A program made the translations under genes and the position numbers. From NCBI GenBank assembly GCA_030057555.1, contig JASGUU010000042.1:1-55144 (forward strand): a stretch of DNA of 55,144 bases. The letters are read 5' to 3'. This DNA is from Bacillota bacterium. GTDB lineage: Bacteria > Bacillota > Clostridia > Saccharofermentanales > Fastidiosipilaceae. The first letter of the stretch is position 1; every line of letters starts with the position of its first letter. The notes below the pieces were generated by a model. It ran no database searches. It saw only the letters and a list, made by a program, of their open reading frames with translations, and was not told where the DNA came from. This document shows positions 1-7,979 of this stretch, piece by piece.

Positions 1-43
1 CCGGAATCGCTCGTTTCTCTTGAAACTTCTGATGGTTGAGCTA

Positions 44-74
44 GTATCAGCAGCATCTAAGCTACTGCTGATAC
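44..74. other. Perfect 10-bp inverted repeat
   Basis: GTATCAGCAG at 44-53 is perfectly complementary to CTGCTGATAC at 65-74, with an 11-nt loop. It lies about 30 nt beyond the stop of the minus-strand kinase-like gene, so it may end or protect that transcript. Neither side has a T-run, so it is not a canonical intrinsic terminator. Confidence 0.4.
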
Positions 75-106
75 ATCCTCAAAAAACCACTATTCAGGGC
101 TTGACA

Positions 107-604
107 TTATATAGCTGGTCTCAGATGATAGAGCATCTGGTTCGTGGCGTCCGCCTCGTGAACAATGCGGAGATAGCGCTTTTGCTGGCGATTGACGAGA
201 TCAACGATGCGTGTGGCCTCTTTGAGCGATATCGCCTGTTCCCGTGCCACCCGTTCGGCGCAGAGATCCAGCGGAGCCCTGACGTTGACATGGAGTGCGA
301 AGGGATGTTCGCCGAGCAGCAGAGCGGAGGCAAAGCCGAGGCAGACGGCGTTGTGAAAGGCCGCCCAGGCGAGGAGCTCACGCCGCAGATAGTCGACTCG
401 CGGCAGTCCGGGCTCGAAGTCTTCGAGCAGGGCACGCGGACTCTCGTTGATCAGGTGCATCTCATGATCGCTCAGATAGGGAACGAGGAAACGGTCATAG
501 ACCCAGTCCTTGTCGATCAGCGGGATTCCCAGTCGCGTCGCTACCCGGCGTGCGATGGCCAGGGCATTGGTGCCGGGCAAATCCGTCAAGGTGATAAGTG
601 ACAT
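107..604 (-). CDS. Cytidylate kinase-like protein, short and with a degenerate P-loop
   Basis: 165 aa. The N-terminus resembles the cytidylate-kinase-like NMP-kinase fold: a short beta strand, a loop (LPGTNALAIA) where the family has a Gly-rich P-loop, then an amphipathic helix and the usual IPLIDKD segment. The GSGG-x-x-IA signature is replaced by PGTNALAIA, so ATP binding is uncertain. The helix-rich middle (ERVAREQAISLKEA) matches the lid region of the family. The protein stops about 30-40 residues earlier than typical members. I chose the ATG at 604 over an upstream ORF start because CGGGGGTG lies a few bases before it. It is divergent from the infC operon and has no operon partner in the window. 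It could be a signalling or vestigial kinase relative; the function is not shown. Confidence 0.65.
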   Translation of the reverse strand: MSLITLTDLPGTNALAIARRVATRLGIPLIDKDWVYDRFLVPYLSDHEMHLINESPRALLEDFEPGLPRVDYLRRELLAWAAFHNAVCLGFASALLLGEHPFALHVNVRAPLDLCAERVAREQAISLKEATRIVDLVNRQQKRYLRIVHEADATNQMLYHLRPAI

Positions 605-742
605 AAAGCACCCCCGAAATGTGCTGTGCCCGACCGCGGCCCGCCGTGGCACATATATTCGCTTTTCCATAGTGTATCGAATCCAGTGGAACTTGTCTCA
701 GTTTGTCCGGGCAGGAGGCCGCCGCCCGCCGCTCTGGAACGG

Positions 743-771
743 TTGACATAAAATGGCCGGGAAGCTAAGAT
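743..771 (+). promoter_or_regulatory. Sigma-70-type promoter of the infC operon
   Basis: TTGACA (743-748), a 17-nt spacer and TAAGAT (766-771) make a near-consensus promoter. Initiation would fall near 778, giving a leader of about 195 nt before infC. Confidence 0.75.
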
Positions 772-777
772 AACCAC

Positions 778-971
778 TGTTGTCAAGTAGAGGCATCCGC
801 TTCTCACCTCCAGCCTGCAGGGTAAAGAGGTACAACGGTTCTGATGTCAGGCAGTGACGCCCTCAGTGGCGCATGTGAATGATTGGGAGCCGGAGCGGAT
901 GTGGCCGCTCCGGCTTTTGCTTTGCATAAGCGGCCAAAGGCGGCAGTACCAGCGAGGGGGAGGACACAACC
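778..971 (+). promoter_or_regulatory. infC-rpmI-rplT leader with attenuator hairpin (L20/IF3-type leader candidate)
   Basis: The leader between the predicted start site and infC carries a strong hairpin: an 11-bp perfect stem, 888-898 pairing with 905-915, a 6-nt loop, followed by TTTTGCTTT. This is an intrinsic terminator placed before the first gene. In Bacillota, infC-rpmI-rplT operons are often controlled by an L20-binding leader that uses such a terminator. That assignment is by position and architecture; I have not matched the L20-binding fold base by base. The infC Shine-Dalgarno (GAGGGGGAGG, 954-963) lies just downstream. Confidence 0.65.
888..924 (+). terminator. Attenuator in the infC leader
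   Basis: AGCCGGAGCGG (888-898) pairs perfectly with CCGCTCCGGCT (905-915), followed by a T-rich tract to about 924. It lies upstream of infC within the same transcript, so it acts as a conditional terminator. Confidence 0.75.
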
Positions 972-1499
972 ATCGCCAGAAGAAGAAGTCAACAGGCGAT
1001 CAACGATCAGATTCAGTACTCCCAGGTACGCCTGATCGACGCGGACGGGGGGATGGTCGGCATCGTGCCGATCGAACAGGCACAGCAGATTGCCGATGCG
1101 AGCGGGATGGATCTCGTGCTGATTTCGCCGAATCCCGACAATCCGGTCTGCCGGGTGATGGATTACGGGAAGTATCAGTATGAACAGGCCAAGCGTGACC
1201 GCGAGGCGCGCAAACGCCAGCAGACCATCGAAGTGAAGGAAGTCGGCCTGAAACTCAGCACAGAGGAGCACGATCTGGCCTACAAACTGCGTAATGCCGA
1301 GCGCTTTCTCGGTGACGGCAATCGTGTGAAAATCTCCATTCGCTTCCGCGGCCGCGAGATGGCCTATACCAACCAGGGCTACGATGTGATGGCGGATGTG
1401 GCGAAGCGCCTGGAGGACATCGCCGTCATTGACCGCCCGGCCCGCGTGGAGGGGCGCAACATGGTCATGTTTCTGGCCCCGCGAAAGGATAACAAATAG
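972..1499 (+). CDS. infC: Translation initiation factor IF-3
   Basis: 175 aa. IF3 binds the 30S subunit, prevents premature 50S joining and checks initiator tRNA and start codon. The N-domain (about residues 1-80) opens with the expected basic segment and INDQI...VRLID. The C-domain (about 85-175) has KEVGLKLST and the KISIRFRGREM strand typical of IF3. The likely start is the AUC codon at 972, not the first ATG (1053), which would cut off the conserved N-terminal strand. GAGGGGGAGG ends 8 nt before AUC. Non-AUG starts (AUU, AUA, AUC) are the known basis of infC autoregulation, because IF3 discriminates against them. First gene of infC-rpmI-rplT. Confidence 0.95.
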   Translation: MARRRSQQAINDQIQYSQVRLIDADGGMVGIVPIEQAQQIADASGMDLVLISPNPDNPVCRVMDYGKYQYEQAKRDREARKRQQTIEVKEVGLKLSTEEHDLAYKLRNAERFLGDGNRVKISIRFRGREMAYTNQGYDVMADVAKRLEDIAVIDRPARVEGRNMVMFLAPRKDNK

Positions 1500-1560
1500 A
1501 GGCTCTTCCTGAGCTCCGAGCGAGTTCATACGAGGGAATAACAAATGAGAACGATCGCGG

Positions 1561-1585
1561 ATCCGGCCGCATCGCGCGGCCGGAT
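1561..1585 (+). other. Stem-loop between infC and rpmI
   Basis: ATCCGGCCGC (1561-1570) pairs perfectly with GCGGCCGGAT (1576-1585) over a 5-nt loop, 29 nt before the rpmI start. No T-run follows, so it is more likely an RNA processing, stability or translational-control element than a terminator. Confidence 0.5.
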
Positions 1586-1614
1586 TCCATATGTACAAAG
1601 GAGATTCATCGAAT

Positions 1615-1818
1615 ATGGCAAAGGCAAAGCAGAAATCCCACAGCGCCTCGAAGAAGCGCTATAAGATCTCCGGTACCGGGAAGGTCATTCGCTTTCAGGC
1701 CTATAAGAAGCACAAGGCCGAGGCGAAGAGCGGCAAGCGCCGCCGTCAGCTGCGCGGTTCGGTCGTGGCATCGAAGCCGGATGAGAAGATTATCAAGCAG
1801 TTGCTGCCCTATCTGTGA
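1615..1818 (+). CDS. rpmI: 50S ribosomal protein L35 (bL35)
   Basis: 67 aa, very basic, full length for L35. MAKAKQKSHS followed by SASKKRYKISGTGK is the usual KTHS...KRFK-TGTGK pattern, and the C-terminal LRGSVVASKPDEKIIKQLLPYL segment also fits. The start is the internal ATG at 1615 rather than the upstream ATG at 1591, because the family starts with MxKxK and AAAGGAGA lies about 10 nt upstream. Middle gene of the infC-rpmI-rplT operon. Confidence 0.96.
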   Translation: MAKAKQKSHSASKKRYKISGTGKVIRFQAYKKHKAEAKSGKRRRQLRGSVVASKPDEKIIKQLLPYL

Positions 1819-1870
1819 TGTGATGCGGACGGCAGCGTCACAAGCTTAGCGTGAGATTTGGAGGATAGAT

Positions 1871-2245
1871 ATGGCCAGAGTGAAACGTGGCGTCGGCAAC
1901 CGCGCCCGTCACAGGAAAGTACTGAAGCAGGCGAAGGGCTACTTCGGCCGCAAGAGCAAGACCTTTAAGGTCGCCAACCAGGCGGTCATGCGCAGTCTCA
2001 GCTACGCCTACCGCGATCGGCGTCAAAGAAAGCGCGATTTCCGCCGCCTGTGGATTACCCGCATCAACGCGGCCGCACGCCAGAACGGTCTGAGCTACAG
2101 CCGCCTGATGAACGGTCTGCGCCTCGCGAACATCGACCTCGACCGGAAGGTCCTCTCGGACATCGCGGTCACCGATGCCGCCGGCTTCAGTGCCATCTGC
2201 GAACAGGCAAAGGCGAGTCTCGACGCGAACCGGCAGACAGCCTGA
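1871..2245 (+). CDS. rplT: 50S ribosomal protein L20 (bL20)
   Basis: 124 aa. L20 is an early 50S assembly protein that binds 23S rRNA and in many bacteria represses its own operon. [19 protein letters not shown], then [17 protein letters not shown] and the [21 protein letters not shown] region are diagnostic. The length is close to the usual 115-120 aa, with a short C-terminal extension. A good Shine-Dalgarno (GGAGG) precedes the ATG. It follows rpmI after 52 nt and ends the first ribosomal operon, immediately before the pheS T-box leader. Confidence 0.97.
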   Translation: MARVKRGVGNRARHRKVLKQAKGYFGRKSKTFKVANQAVMRSLSYAYRDRRQRKRDFRRLWITRINAAARQNGLSYSRLMNGLRLANIDLDRKVLSDIAVTDAAGFSAICEQAKASLDANRQTA

Positions 2246-2269
2246 GAGCAGATCCCGCGCGACGACGGA

Positions 2270-2532
2270 GAAGAGTCCCGAGCCTTCCAACCGGAGCGAC
2301 AGAGAAGCGCCGACCAGGCTGAGAGCGGCGCCCGCCTGCCGGGGCATACGCGGATGTTCACCTCCAGAGCGCATGCGGCTCCCACGGCTTTGTTATGGCA
2401 AAGCCATGAGCCACCGGCTGCGGACCGTTACCCCGCGACATGAGAGGCCTGCCGCCCGTAGGGGGCGGGGGCAAGCTGGGTGGTACCGCGATTGCAATCG
2501 TCCCATGCGCCTGCGGGCGGATGGGACTTTTT
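2270..2532 (+). promoter_or_regulatory. T-box riboswitch, tRNA-Phe responsive
   Basis: The leader before pheS holds a T-box sequence, GGGTGGTACCGCG (2478-2490), the part of the antiterminator that pairs with the uncharged tRNA acceptor end. It is followed by a terminator (GTCCCAT 2500-2506 pairing with ATGGGAC 2521-2527, then TTTTT). A TTC triplet at 2357-2359 followed by A, in a Stem I-like context, is a good candidate specifier codon for Phe, matching the downstream genes. The 5' limit (about 2270) is an estimate; I did not identify a separate promoter, so readthrough from rplT is possible. Confidence 0.9.
2500..2532 (+). terminator. T-box terminator upstream of pheS
   Basis: GTCCCAT (2500-2506) pairs with ATGGGAC (2521-2527), with extra pairing possible in the GC-rich middle, followed by a T-run to 2532. 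It is mutually exclusive with the antiterminator formed by the T-box bases at 2478-2490. Confidence 0.88.
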
Positions 2533-2558
2533 CATGTACAGGAGGGGAGACCAGAAAG

Positions 2559-3674
2559 ATGATAAGCCAGAAAGGGGCGGGTGGCACGGGCCGTGTCGCC
2601 GAGTATATCCGGCAGGCCTGCGAGCTCGTGCATGGTCATGCCGATTATTTTCACGGGGAGCTCGCCGGCCTGGTTGGCTGTATCGCCGCGGCCGGGAACC
2701 GCCAGGAGCTCGACGAACTGCGCCAGCGGCTGCTGGGCCGCCGCGGCGAGGTCACGACTCTGCTGAAAGCGATCGGGAAACAGGCGCCGGAACTGCGCCG
2801 TGCCTACGGACAGCTCGTCAACGAGCTGCGTATGGCGGTGACCGCGGCGCTCGAAGCGCAGGATGAGGAACTGCTGGAGGGAGCGTCGCTCTTCGCCCAG
2901 CCGATCGACCGCAGCATTCCGGGCCTGCGGAGGGCGGTGGGGGCTTTGCATCCCATTACGCAGATGCGCTATGACCTCGATGATGCGTTTCACTCGCTGG
3001 GCTTCGAGATCTACCGCGAGGATGAGATCAGTTCGGAGGCCTTCTCCTTCGACCATCTGAACTTCCCGCCCGACCATCCGGCACGCGAGTCGATGGATAC
3101 CTACTGGATTTCCGGGACGGAAGACCGGACGGGTGCCGAGCGGCTCTGCCTGCGGCCGCACCTGACCGGCGGCTCGGTGCGCTACCTGCGTGAGCATGGG
3201 GCGCCGGCGCGTTTTGTCTATCCCGGCCCCGTCTACCGCAACGAGGCCACCGATGCCCGCCACGAGCGCGCCTTCTATCAGTATGAGGCCCTCGTCGTGG
3301 ACCGCGATTTTTCCTTCGCATCGGGCCAGCTGCTGATCCGCACGATTCTCGAGACCGTCTTCGGCCGCGAGGTCGGCGTCCGGATGCGGGCGGGCTTCTT
3401 CCCCTTCGTGGAGCCGGGCTTCGAGATCGACATGGTCTGCCAGGTCTGCGGCGGCGAGGGCTGCCGCACCTGTCACGGCGCCGGCTGGATTGAGCTGATG
3501 CCGGGCGGCGTGCCGCATCCGAATGTGCTGCTGGCAGCCGGACTCGATCCTGATGAGTGGACCGGTTTCTACATCAACATCGGCCTCGACCGCCTGGTCA
3601 TGATGCGCTACGGCATCGAGGACGTCAGGCTCATGCATTCGGCCGATCTGCGCTTCCTGCGCCAGTACAGCTGA
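2559..3674 (+). CDS. pheS: Phenylalanyl-tRNA synthetase alpha subunit
   Basis: 371 aa, catalytic class II subunit of the alpha2-beta2 enzyme that charges tRNA-Phe. The N-terminal coiled-coil tRNA-binding arm occupies about residues 1-90. Motif 2 is around VYPGPVYRNEATDARHE and motif 3 is GLDRLVMMRYGI near the C-terminus. A Cys-rich insert, CQVCGGEGCRTCHGAGW, is seen in many bacterial PheS and probably binds zinc. The ATG at 2559 has AGGAGGGGAG 9 nt upstream; the reading frame is open further 5', but that part overlaps the T-box RNA. Controlled by the T-box; pheT follows after 17 nt. Confidence 0.96.
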   Translation: MISQKGAGGTGRVAEYIRQACELVHGHADYFHGELAGLVGCIAAAGNRQELDELRQRLLGRRGEVTTLLKAIGKQAPELRRAYGQLVNELRMAVTAALEAQDEELLEGASLFAQPIDRSIPGLRRAVGALHPITQMRYDLDDAFHSLGFEIYREDEISSEAFSFDHLNFPPDHPARESMDTYWISGTEDRTGAERLCLRPHLTGGSVRYLREHGAPARFVYPGPVYRNEATDARHERAFYQYEALVVDRDFSFASGQLLIRTILETVFGREVGVRMRAGFFPFVEPGFEIDMVCQVCGGEGCRTCHGAGWIELMPGGVPHPNVLLAAGLDPDEWTGFYINIGLDRLVMMRYGIEDVRLMHSADLRFLRQYS

Positions 3675-3691
3675 GAGGAGAGGGAGTCAAC

Positions 3692-6157
3692 ATGCTGCTT
3701 TCTTTGAACTGGCTACGTGATTATGTCGATCTGCCCGAGGGGCTCACCACGGACGAGCTCGCCCATGACCTGACCATGCGCACGGTCGAGGTCGAGAGTG
3801 TTACACCTGCCGATGCAGGACTCGAGAACGTGGTCGCCGGGCGGATTGTGAAGGTTGAGAGGCACCCCGACGCCGACCTGCTGCGCGTGGTCGAGGTGGA
3901 CTGCGGTTCGGCGGGGAGCCGCCAGATCGTCTGCGGCGGCGTCAATCTCGCGTCCGGGCAGATGGTCGTGGTGGCGCTGCCGGGCGCCCGGGTGCGCTGG
4001 CACGGCGAGGGCGAGCCGGTCCTGATCCGGGAGACGAAGCTGCGCGGCGTCGCCAGCAGCGGCATGATCTGTGCCGCCTCCGAGCTCGGACTTGAGGTGC
4101 TCTTCCCCGATCCCGAAGATGTCGCCGGACCGCTGATTATGGACCTGGAGGGTTTTGACGCCGAGCCGGGTGCGGCGCTGGCCGATGTCCTCGAACTGCG
4201 CGACACGGTGCTCGAGATCGACAACAAGTCGCTGACCAACCGCCCCGATCTCTGGGGTCACTACGGCATCGCGCGCGAGCTCGCCGCGATTTACGGGGTG
4301 CGGCTGGAGCCTTTGTCTGCATTCGAGCCGCCTGACGGGATAGCCGAATACGATGTCGAGATCCTGGCCCCCGACGGCTGCCGCCGCTATGTCGGCGCCG
4401 TCTATGAGGGTGTCCGGGTGGAAGCTGCGCCCTTCTGGATGCGCCGCCGTCTCTGGCTCGCCGGCCAGCGCCCGATCAACCTGCTGGTCGACCTGACCAA
4501 CTACGTGATGCTGGCGACGGGGCAGCCGACCCATGGCTTCGACCGCGACCATGTGCGCGGCGGCATCCGCGTGCGCCGGGCGGTGGCGGGCGAGAGCCTG
4601 ACCCTGCTGGACGGTGCCGAACTGGAACTCGATCCCGGCGACCTCGTGATCGCCGATCATGTTGAGCCGCTCGCCCTGGCCGGCATCATGGGCGGCGCCC
4701 GCGATTCGATTCTGCCGGAGACAGACGCGATGATCCTCGAGGTCGCGAACTTCGAGGCGCGCGGGATCCGTCGGACGGCGACCCGTGTCGAGCACCGCAC
4801 CGAGGCCTCGACCCGCTTCGAGAAGGCTGTCGACACCCAGCGTGTTGATCAGGCCCTGGCGCTCGCTCATCAACTTCTGGGAGAGCTGCAGCCCGGCTGC
4901 TGTCTGGTGGCCTTTGGCGACTGCGAGACGGAGGTGACGGAGCGGGCCCGGGTTGAGGTCACCTACGACTATCTGGGTCGTCGGCTCGGCCGTGCCGTCA
5001 CGGCGGCGGAGGTGGCCGGGACGCTCGAGCCGCTGGGCTTCGTCTGCGAGGATCTGGGCCTGAGCATGCAGGTTACCGCTCCTTCCTGGCGCTCGACCGG
5101 CGACATTTCGCTGCCGGCCGACATCCTCGAGGAAGTGGCCCGCATGATCGGCTACGAAAACTTCCCGGATCAGGTGCCGCGTTTCGCGGCGGAGGCGGCT
5201 GTCCGCCAGCCCGGGGTTACGCTCGAGCGGCGTGTCGCCGAGTACCTCGCCTTCCGCGCCGCCATGAACGAGGTCTACACCTATCCCTGGGTCGAGGACC
5301 AGTTCATCGCAGCCTTCGGCATGGAGGGGGAGGAGTGGCTTACCATCGCGAGTCCGCCGGCGCCGGACCAGGCGCGGGTGCGGCGTTCGCTGCTGCCGGG
5401 TCTCTACGGGGCGGTGGCGCGCAATCTGCGTCACGAGGATGCTTTTGGCATTTTCGAGATCGGCCAGGTCTTCGCGCCCGGGGCTGTGACGCCGCCGCAT
5501 TCGGACGAGCGGCTGCCGCGCCAGGCGCGCCATGTCGCGCTCGCGCTTACGGCGCCGATTGGGGCTGCCGGTACGCCGCTGACGGCGCGTGCCGCCGAGA
5601 CCCTGCTGCGCGAACTGCGCGGCGTGATTGAGCGGCTGCCGCGGGCCGTCCAGTGCGAGCCGTTCGCACTGGCGGTGACGGGTGAACGGCCGGCCTGGGC
5701 GGATCCCGAGGCCTGGCTGCGGATTCTTGGCGGTGACGGCGGGGTGCTGGGCGAACTCGGGCTCGTTTCGCTCGCGGCCATGCAGCAGACGGGCGTGCGC
5801 CGCTCGGCCGTCGCCATGGCCTGGCTCAATCTCGAGCTGCTTCGTGCTCTGCCTTCGCGCGATAACAGTTACCAGCCGCTGCCGCACTATCCGGAGGTCG
5901 AGGAGGACCTATCAATCGTGGTGCCGAGCGCGGTCAGCTGGGCGGAGATCGAAGCCGTCGTCCAGCCTCTCGTGCGGCGCCTGCAGTTCATGGAGGAATA
6001 TCGCGGCGAGCAGGTAGCAGAGGGGTACAAATCGGTCATGTTCCGCTTCTATCTCGGCTCGGACGAGGGCACGCTCTCGGCGGAGGAGATCGACGCACGC
6101 CGTGCCCGCATCCTGAAGAAGCTGGAGCAGAGCCACGGCGCTGTCCTGCGTTCCTGA
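3692..6157 (+). CDS. pheT: Phenylalanyl-tRNA synthetase beta subunit
   Basis: 821 aa, slightly longer than the usual 790-805. Domains in order: B1/B6-8 core start (LSLNWLRDYVDLPEG), an EMAP-II/OB tRNA-binding domain (about residues 40-155), the B3/B4 editing domain (about 210-385, with MRRRLWLAGQRPINLLVDLTN split across its start), the B5 DNA-binding-like domain, the catalytic-like core (TASWRS-type segment around 470-690) and a C-terminal ferredoxin-fold anticodon-binding domain ending near the last residue. The start ATG at 3692 follows GAGAGGAGAGGGAG. Co-transcribed with pheS under the Phe T-box and ended by the terminator at 6247. Confidence 0.96.
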   Translation: MLLSLNWLRDYVDLPEGLTTDELAHDLTMRTVEVESVTPADAGLENVVAGRIVKVERHPDADLLRVVEVDCGSAGSRQIVCGGVNLASGQMVVVALPGARVRWHGEGEPVLIRETKLRGVASSGMICAASELGLEVLFPDPEDVAGPLIMDLEGFDAEPGAALADVLELRDTVLEIDNKSLTNRPDLWGHYGIARELAAIYGVRLEPLSAFEPPDGIAEYDVEILAPDGCRRYVGAVYEGVRVEAAPFWMRRRLWLAGQRPINLLVDLTNYVMLATGQPTHGFDRDHVRGGIRVRRAVAGESLTLLDGAELELDPGDLVIADHVEPLALAGIMGGARDSILPETDAMILEVANFEARGIRRTATRVEHRTEASTRFEKAVDTQRVDQALALAHQLLGELQPGCCLVAFGDCETEVTERARVEVTYDYLGRRLGRAVTAAEVAGTLEPLGFVCEDLGLSMQVTAPSWRSTGDISLPADILEEVARMIGYENFPDQVPRFAAEAAVRQPGVTLERRVAEYLAFRAAMNEVYTYPWVEDQFIAAFGMEGEEWLTIASPPAPDQARVRRSLLPGLYGAVARNLRHEDAFGIFEIGQVFAPGAVTPPHSDERLPRQARHVALALTAPIGAAGTPLTARAAETLLRELRGVIERLPRAVQCEPFALAVTGERPAWADPEAWLRILGGDGGVLGELGLVSLAAMQQTGVRRSAVAMAWLNLELLRALPSRDNSYQPLPHYPEVEEDLSIVVPSAVSWAEIEAVVQPLVRRLQFMEEYRGEQVAEGYKSVMFRFYLGSDEGTLSAEEIDARRARILKKLEQSHGAVLRS

Positions 6158-6246
6158 GGGGAGCGCGGGACCGGAGGCCCCTGGGTGTCGACGGCCTGGG
6201 CAGGGCCGGCGGATTATCAGGGATAGAGCGGAGTCTGGTAGCAAAA

Positions 6247-6290
6247 AGCCCGGGCGGTCAGGACTGACCGTTCGGGCTTCCTCTTCTCGT
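6247..6290 (+). terminator. Intrinsic terminator after pheST
   Basis: AGCCCG (6247-6252) pairs with CGGGCT (6273-6278) and CGGTCA (6255-6260) pairs with TGACCG (6265-6270), giving a long GC-rich hairpin followed by a T-rich tract. It lies 90 nt after the pheT stop. Confidence 0.85.
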
Positions 6291-6298
6291 TTCTTTGC

Positions 6299-6441
6299 TG
6301 ACCATAATAAGGTCTTATCCAAAAGGGGATTTGGATTCCCGCCTATCTTGACCACAAAAGGCCCGTTTCTGGTCAGGATTGAGAGAAATCCAAAAGGGAA
6401 TTTGGAAAACTCCCCATCTTGACCACAAAAGGCCCGTTCCG
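6299..6441. repeat. Hairpin repeat array R1 (family A, 71-bp period, 2 units)
   Basis: Two tandem units between the convergent pheT and ktrB genes. Unit 2 (6371-6424) begins GGTCAGG and ends CTTGACC; its centre is ATCCAAA-AGGGAA-TTTGGA. Unit 1 (about 6299-6353) has a diverged 5' end but the same centre, ATCCAAA/TTTGGAT. The units are separated and followed by a 17-nt linker, ACAAAAGGCCCGTTTCT (6354-6370; variant at 6425-6441). Each unit folds into one long imperfect hairpin closed by GGTCA/TGACC. On the reverse strand the units match array R4 at 34.7 kb. No ORF is supported. Confidence 0.9.
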
Positions 6442-6494
6442 GCCACCGGTTGGGCTCTCTCCGCCCGTCAGCCCGACACCCGCCAGACCACCCG

Positions 6495-7979
6495 TCAGCC
6501 CACGTAGGTCCGCCCCTCCGGCCACACGATGCTGCTGTGCTGCGGGCGGCGCTGAGCGAGCCCCATCGCGAACGACGCGGGACCCACGCGTCCCAGAAAC
6601 ATGCAGGCAATCAGCACGATGTGCGAGAGCGGCTGCAGGGCGGAAGTCGGCGCCGATGTTACACCAACCGTGCCAAAGGCTGAGGCCACTTCATAGAGCA
6701 GATCAATCACCCGGAAGCGGTCGGCCCGGATCGCAGGCTCCTCGATGATGGCCAGCAGGAAACTCGACACGCTGAAAATCGTGATCCCCATCAGGAAGAT
6801 CACGAGAGCCCGCTGGACCACCGCCCGCGGAATCGTGCGCCGCCGCAGCACCGTCTCCTCTCGCCCCCGTGCGTTGGCGATGGCGGCTGCGAAGATGACG
6901 GCGAGGGTCGTGTGCTTGATGCCACCGCCCGTCGACGCCGGTCCCGCACCGATGAACATCAGCATGACGCCCAGCAGCTTCGAGGCATCCGTGAGCCCCG
7001 TCTGATCAATGGAATTAAAGCCGGCCGTGCGCAGTGTCACCGACTGGAACCAGGCTGCGAAGGGCTGCTGCCAGCCGGGCAGTGTGCCCAGTCCCTGAGC
7101 ACCGTGGTTGTCATGTTCAAGCAGCCAGAAACAGACGAGCCCCAGGAGCGTCAGCAGCAGCGTCAGCCCCAGCACCAGCCGCGTATGAAAGCGCAGTTCG
7201 CCATGGCCCGCCTCCGCATCGCGCTCCCGCCCGCGCCCCAGCACCCGCCGCCATACATGGCGCAGCCGCCCGAGCAGATCCTCCCAGACCACGAAACCGA
7301 GACCCCCGGTGGCCAGCAGCAGACCGGTGGTGACCAGCACGACCGGGTCGTCGTTCCATGTTGTCAGCGAACTGAAAGGGCCGGAATAATCGCCCATCAG
7401 GTCGAAGCCCGCGTTGCAGAAGGCGGAAATGCTCTGGAATACTCCGCGCCGGAGCGCCGCCGCGAGGGGCATGCGCAGCGAGAAGCGCCAGACCAGCAGG
7501 ATGGCCCCCAGAAGCTCCGTCCCGGCCGTGAACTGCACGATGCGCCAGACGAGTCTGCGGCTGTCCGCAAAGCGCTCCGAACCCATCGACTCCTGTACCG
7601 CCAGCATCGAGCGCATGCCGAGGCGCCGCCCCGTGGCCAGCAGGAAAAACGACGTAATCGTCACCAGTCCCAGCCCGCCTGCCTGAATCAGCATGATGAT
7701 CACGAGCTGTCCGAAGCCCGTCCAGTGCGTTGCCGTGTCGACCACGATCAGACCCGTCACACAGACACAGGAGGTAGCGGTAAAGAGGGCCGGCAGATAG
7801 CCGATGGAGATGCCGCTGCGGGAGGCCACCGGCAAAGTCAAAAGCAGGCTCCCGGCCAGAATCAAAAGCGCGAAGCTGAGCACAATGGTTCTGGTCGAAC
7901 TGTTTGCGATCCACTGCAGCAGGCGGTGCAGCCGTCCCTGCCGCCCGCCTGCGGGCGTCTCACGCCTCGCCGCCGTCAT
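6495..7979 (-). CDS. ktrB: Potassium uptake channel subunit, TrkH/KtrB family
   Basis: 494 aa integral membrane protein of the TrkH/KtrB superfamily. It has four M1-P-M2 repeats whose pore loops are visible: TATSCVCVTGLIVVD (P1), FQSISAFCNAGFDL (P2), FQSVTLRTAGFNSID (P3) and ASAFGTVGVTSAPTS (P4), each with the selectivity glycine. It forms a dimeric K+ (often Na+-coupled) channel gated by a cytoplasmic RCK ring. Its ATG overlaps the stop of the upstream RCK gene by 4 nt (ATGA), implying translational coupling. The length is nearer KtrB (about 450) than E. coli TrkH, with an N-terminal basic extension of about 25 residues. Confidence 0.93.
   Translation of the reverse strand: MTAARRETPAGGRQGRLHRLLQWIANSSTRTIVLSFALLILAGSLLLTLPVASRSGISIGYLPALFTATSCVCVTGLIVVDTATHWTGFGQLVIIMLIQAGGLGLVTITSFFLLATGRRLGMRSMLAVQESMGSERFADSRRLVWRIVQFTAGTELLGAILLVWRFSLRMPLAAALRRGVFQSISAFCNAGFDLMGDYSGPFSSLTTWNDDPVVLVTTGLLLATGGLGFVVWEDLLGRLRHVWRRVLGRGRERDAEAGHGELRFHTRLVLGLTLLLTLLGLVCFWLLEHDNHGAQGLGTLPGWQQPFAAWFQSVTLRTAGFNSIDQTGLTDASKLLGVMLMFIGAGPASTGGGIKHTTLAVIFAAAIANARGREETVLRRRTIPRAVVQRALVIFLMGITIFSVSSFLLAIIEEPAIRADRFRVIDLLYEVASAFGTVGVTSAPTSALQPLSHIVLIACMFLGRVGPASFAMGLAQRRPQHSSIVWPEGRTYVG

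Noticed and set aside
20-601. Plus-strand ORF opposite the cytidylate-kinase-like gene
   Set aside because: It has no RBS and no recognisable motif; the minus-strand protein has a family fit and a good RBS.
3713-5887. Long minus-strand ORF opposite pheT
   Set aside because: GC-rich third positions create long antisense frames; the protein is His/Arg-rich and matches no fold, while pheT is certain. The same holds for the antisense frames at 18666-20915, 26293-28011 and 40284-42371.
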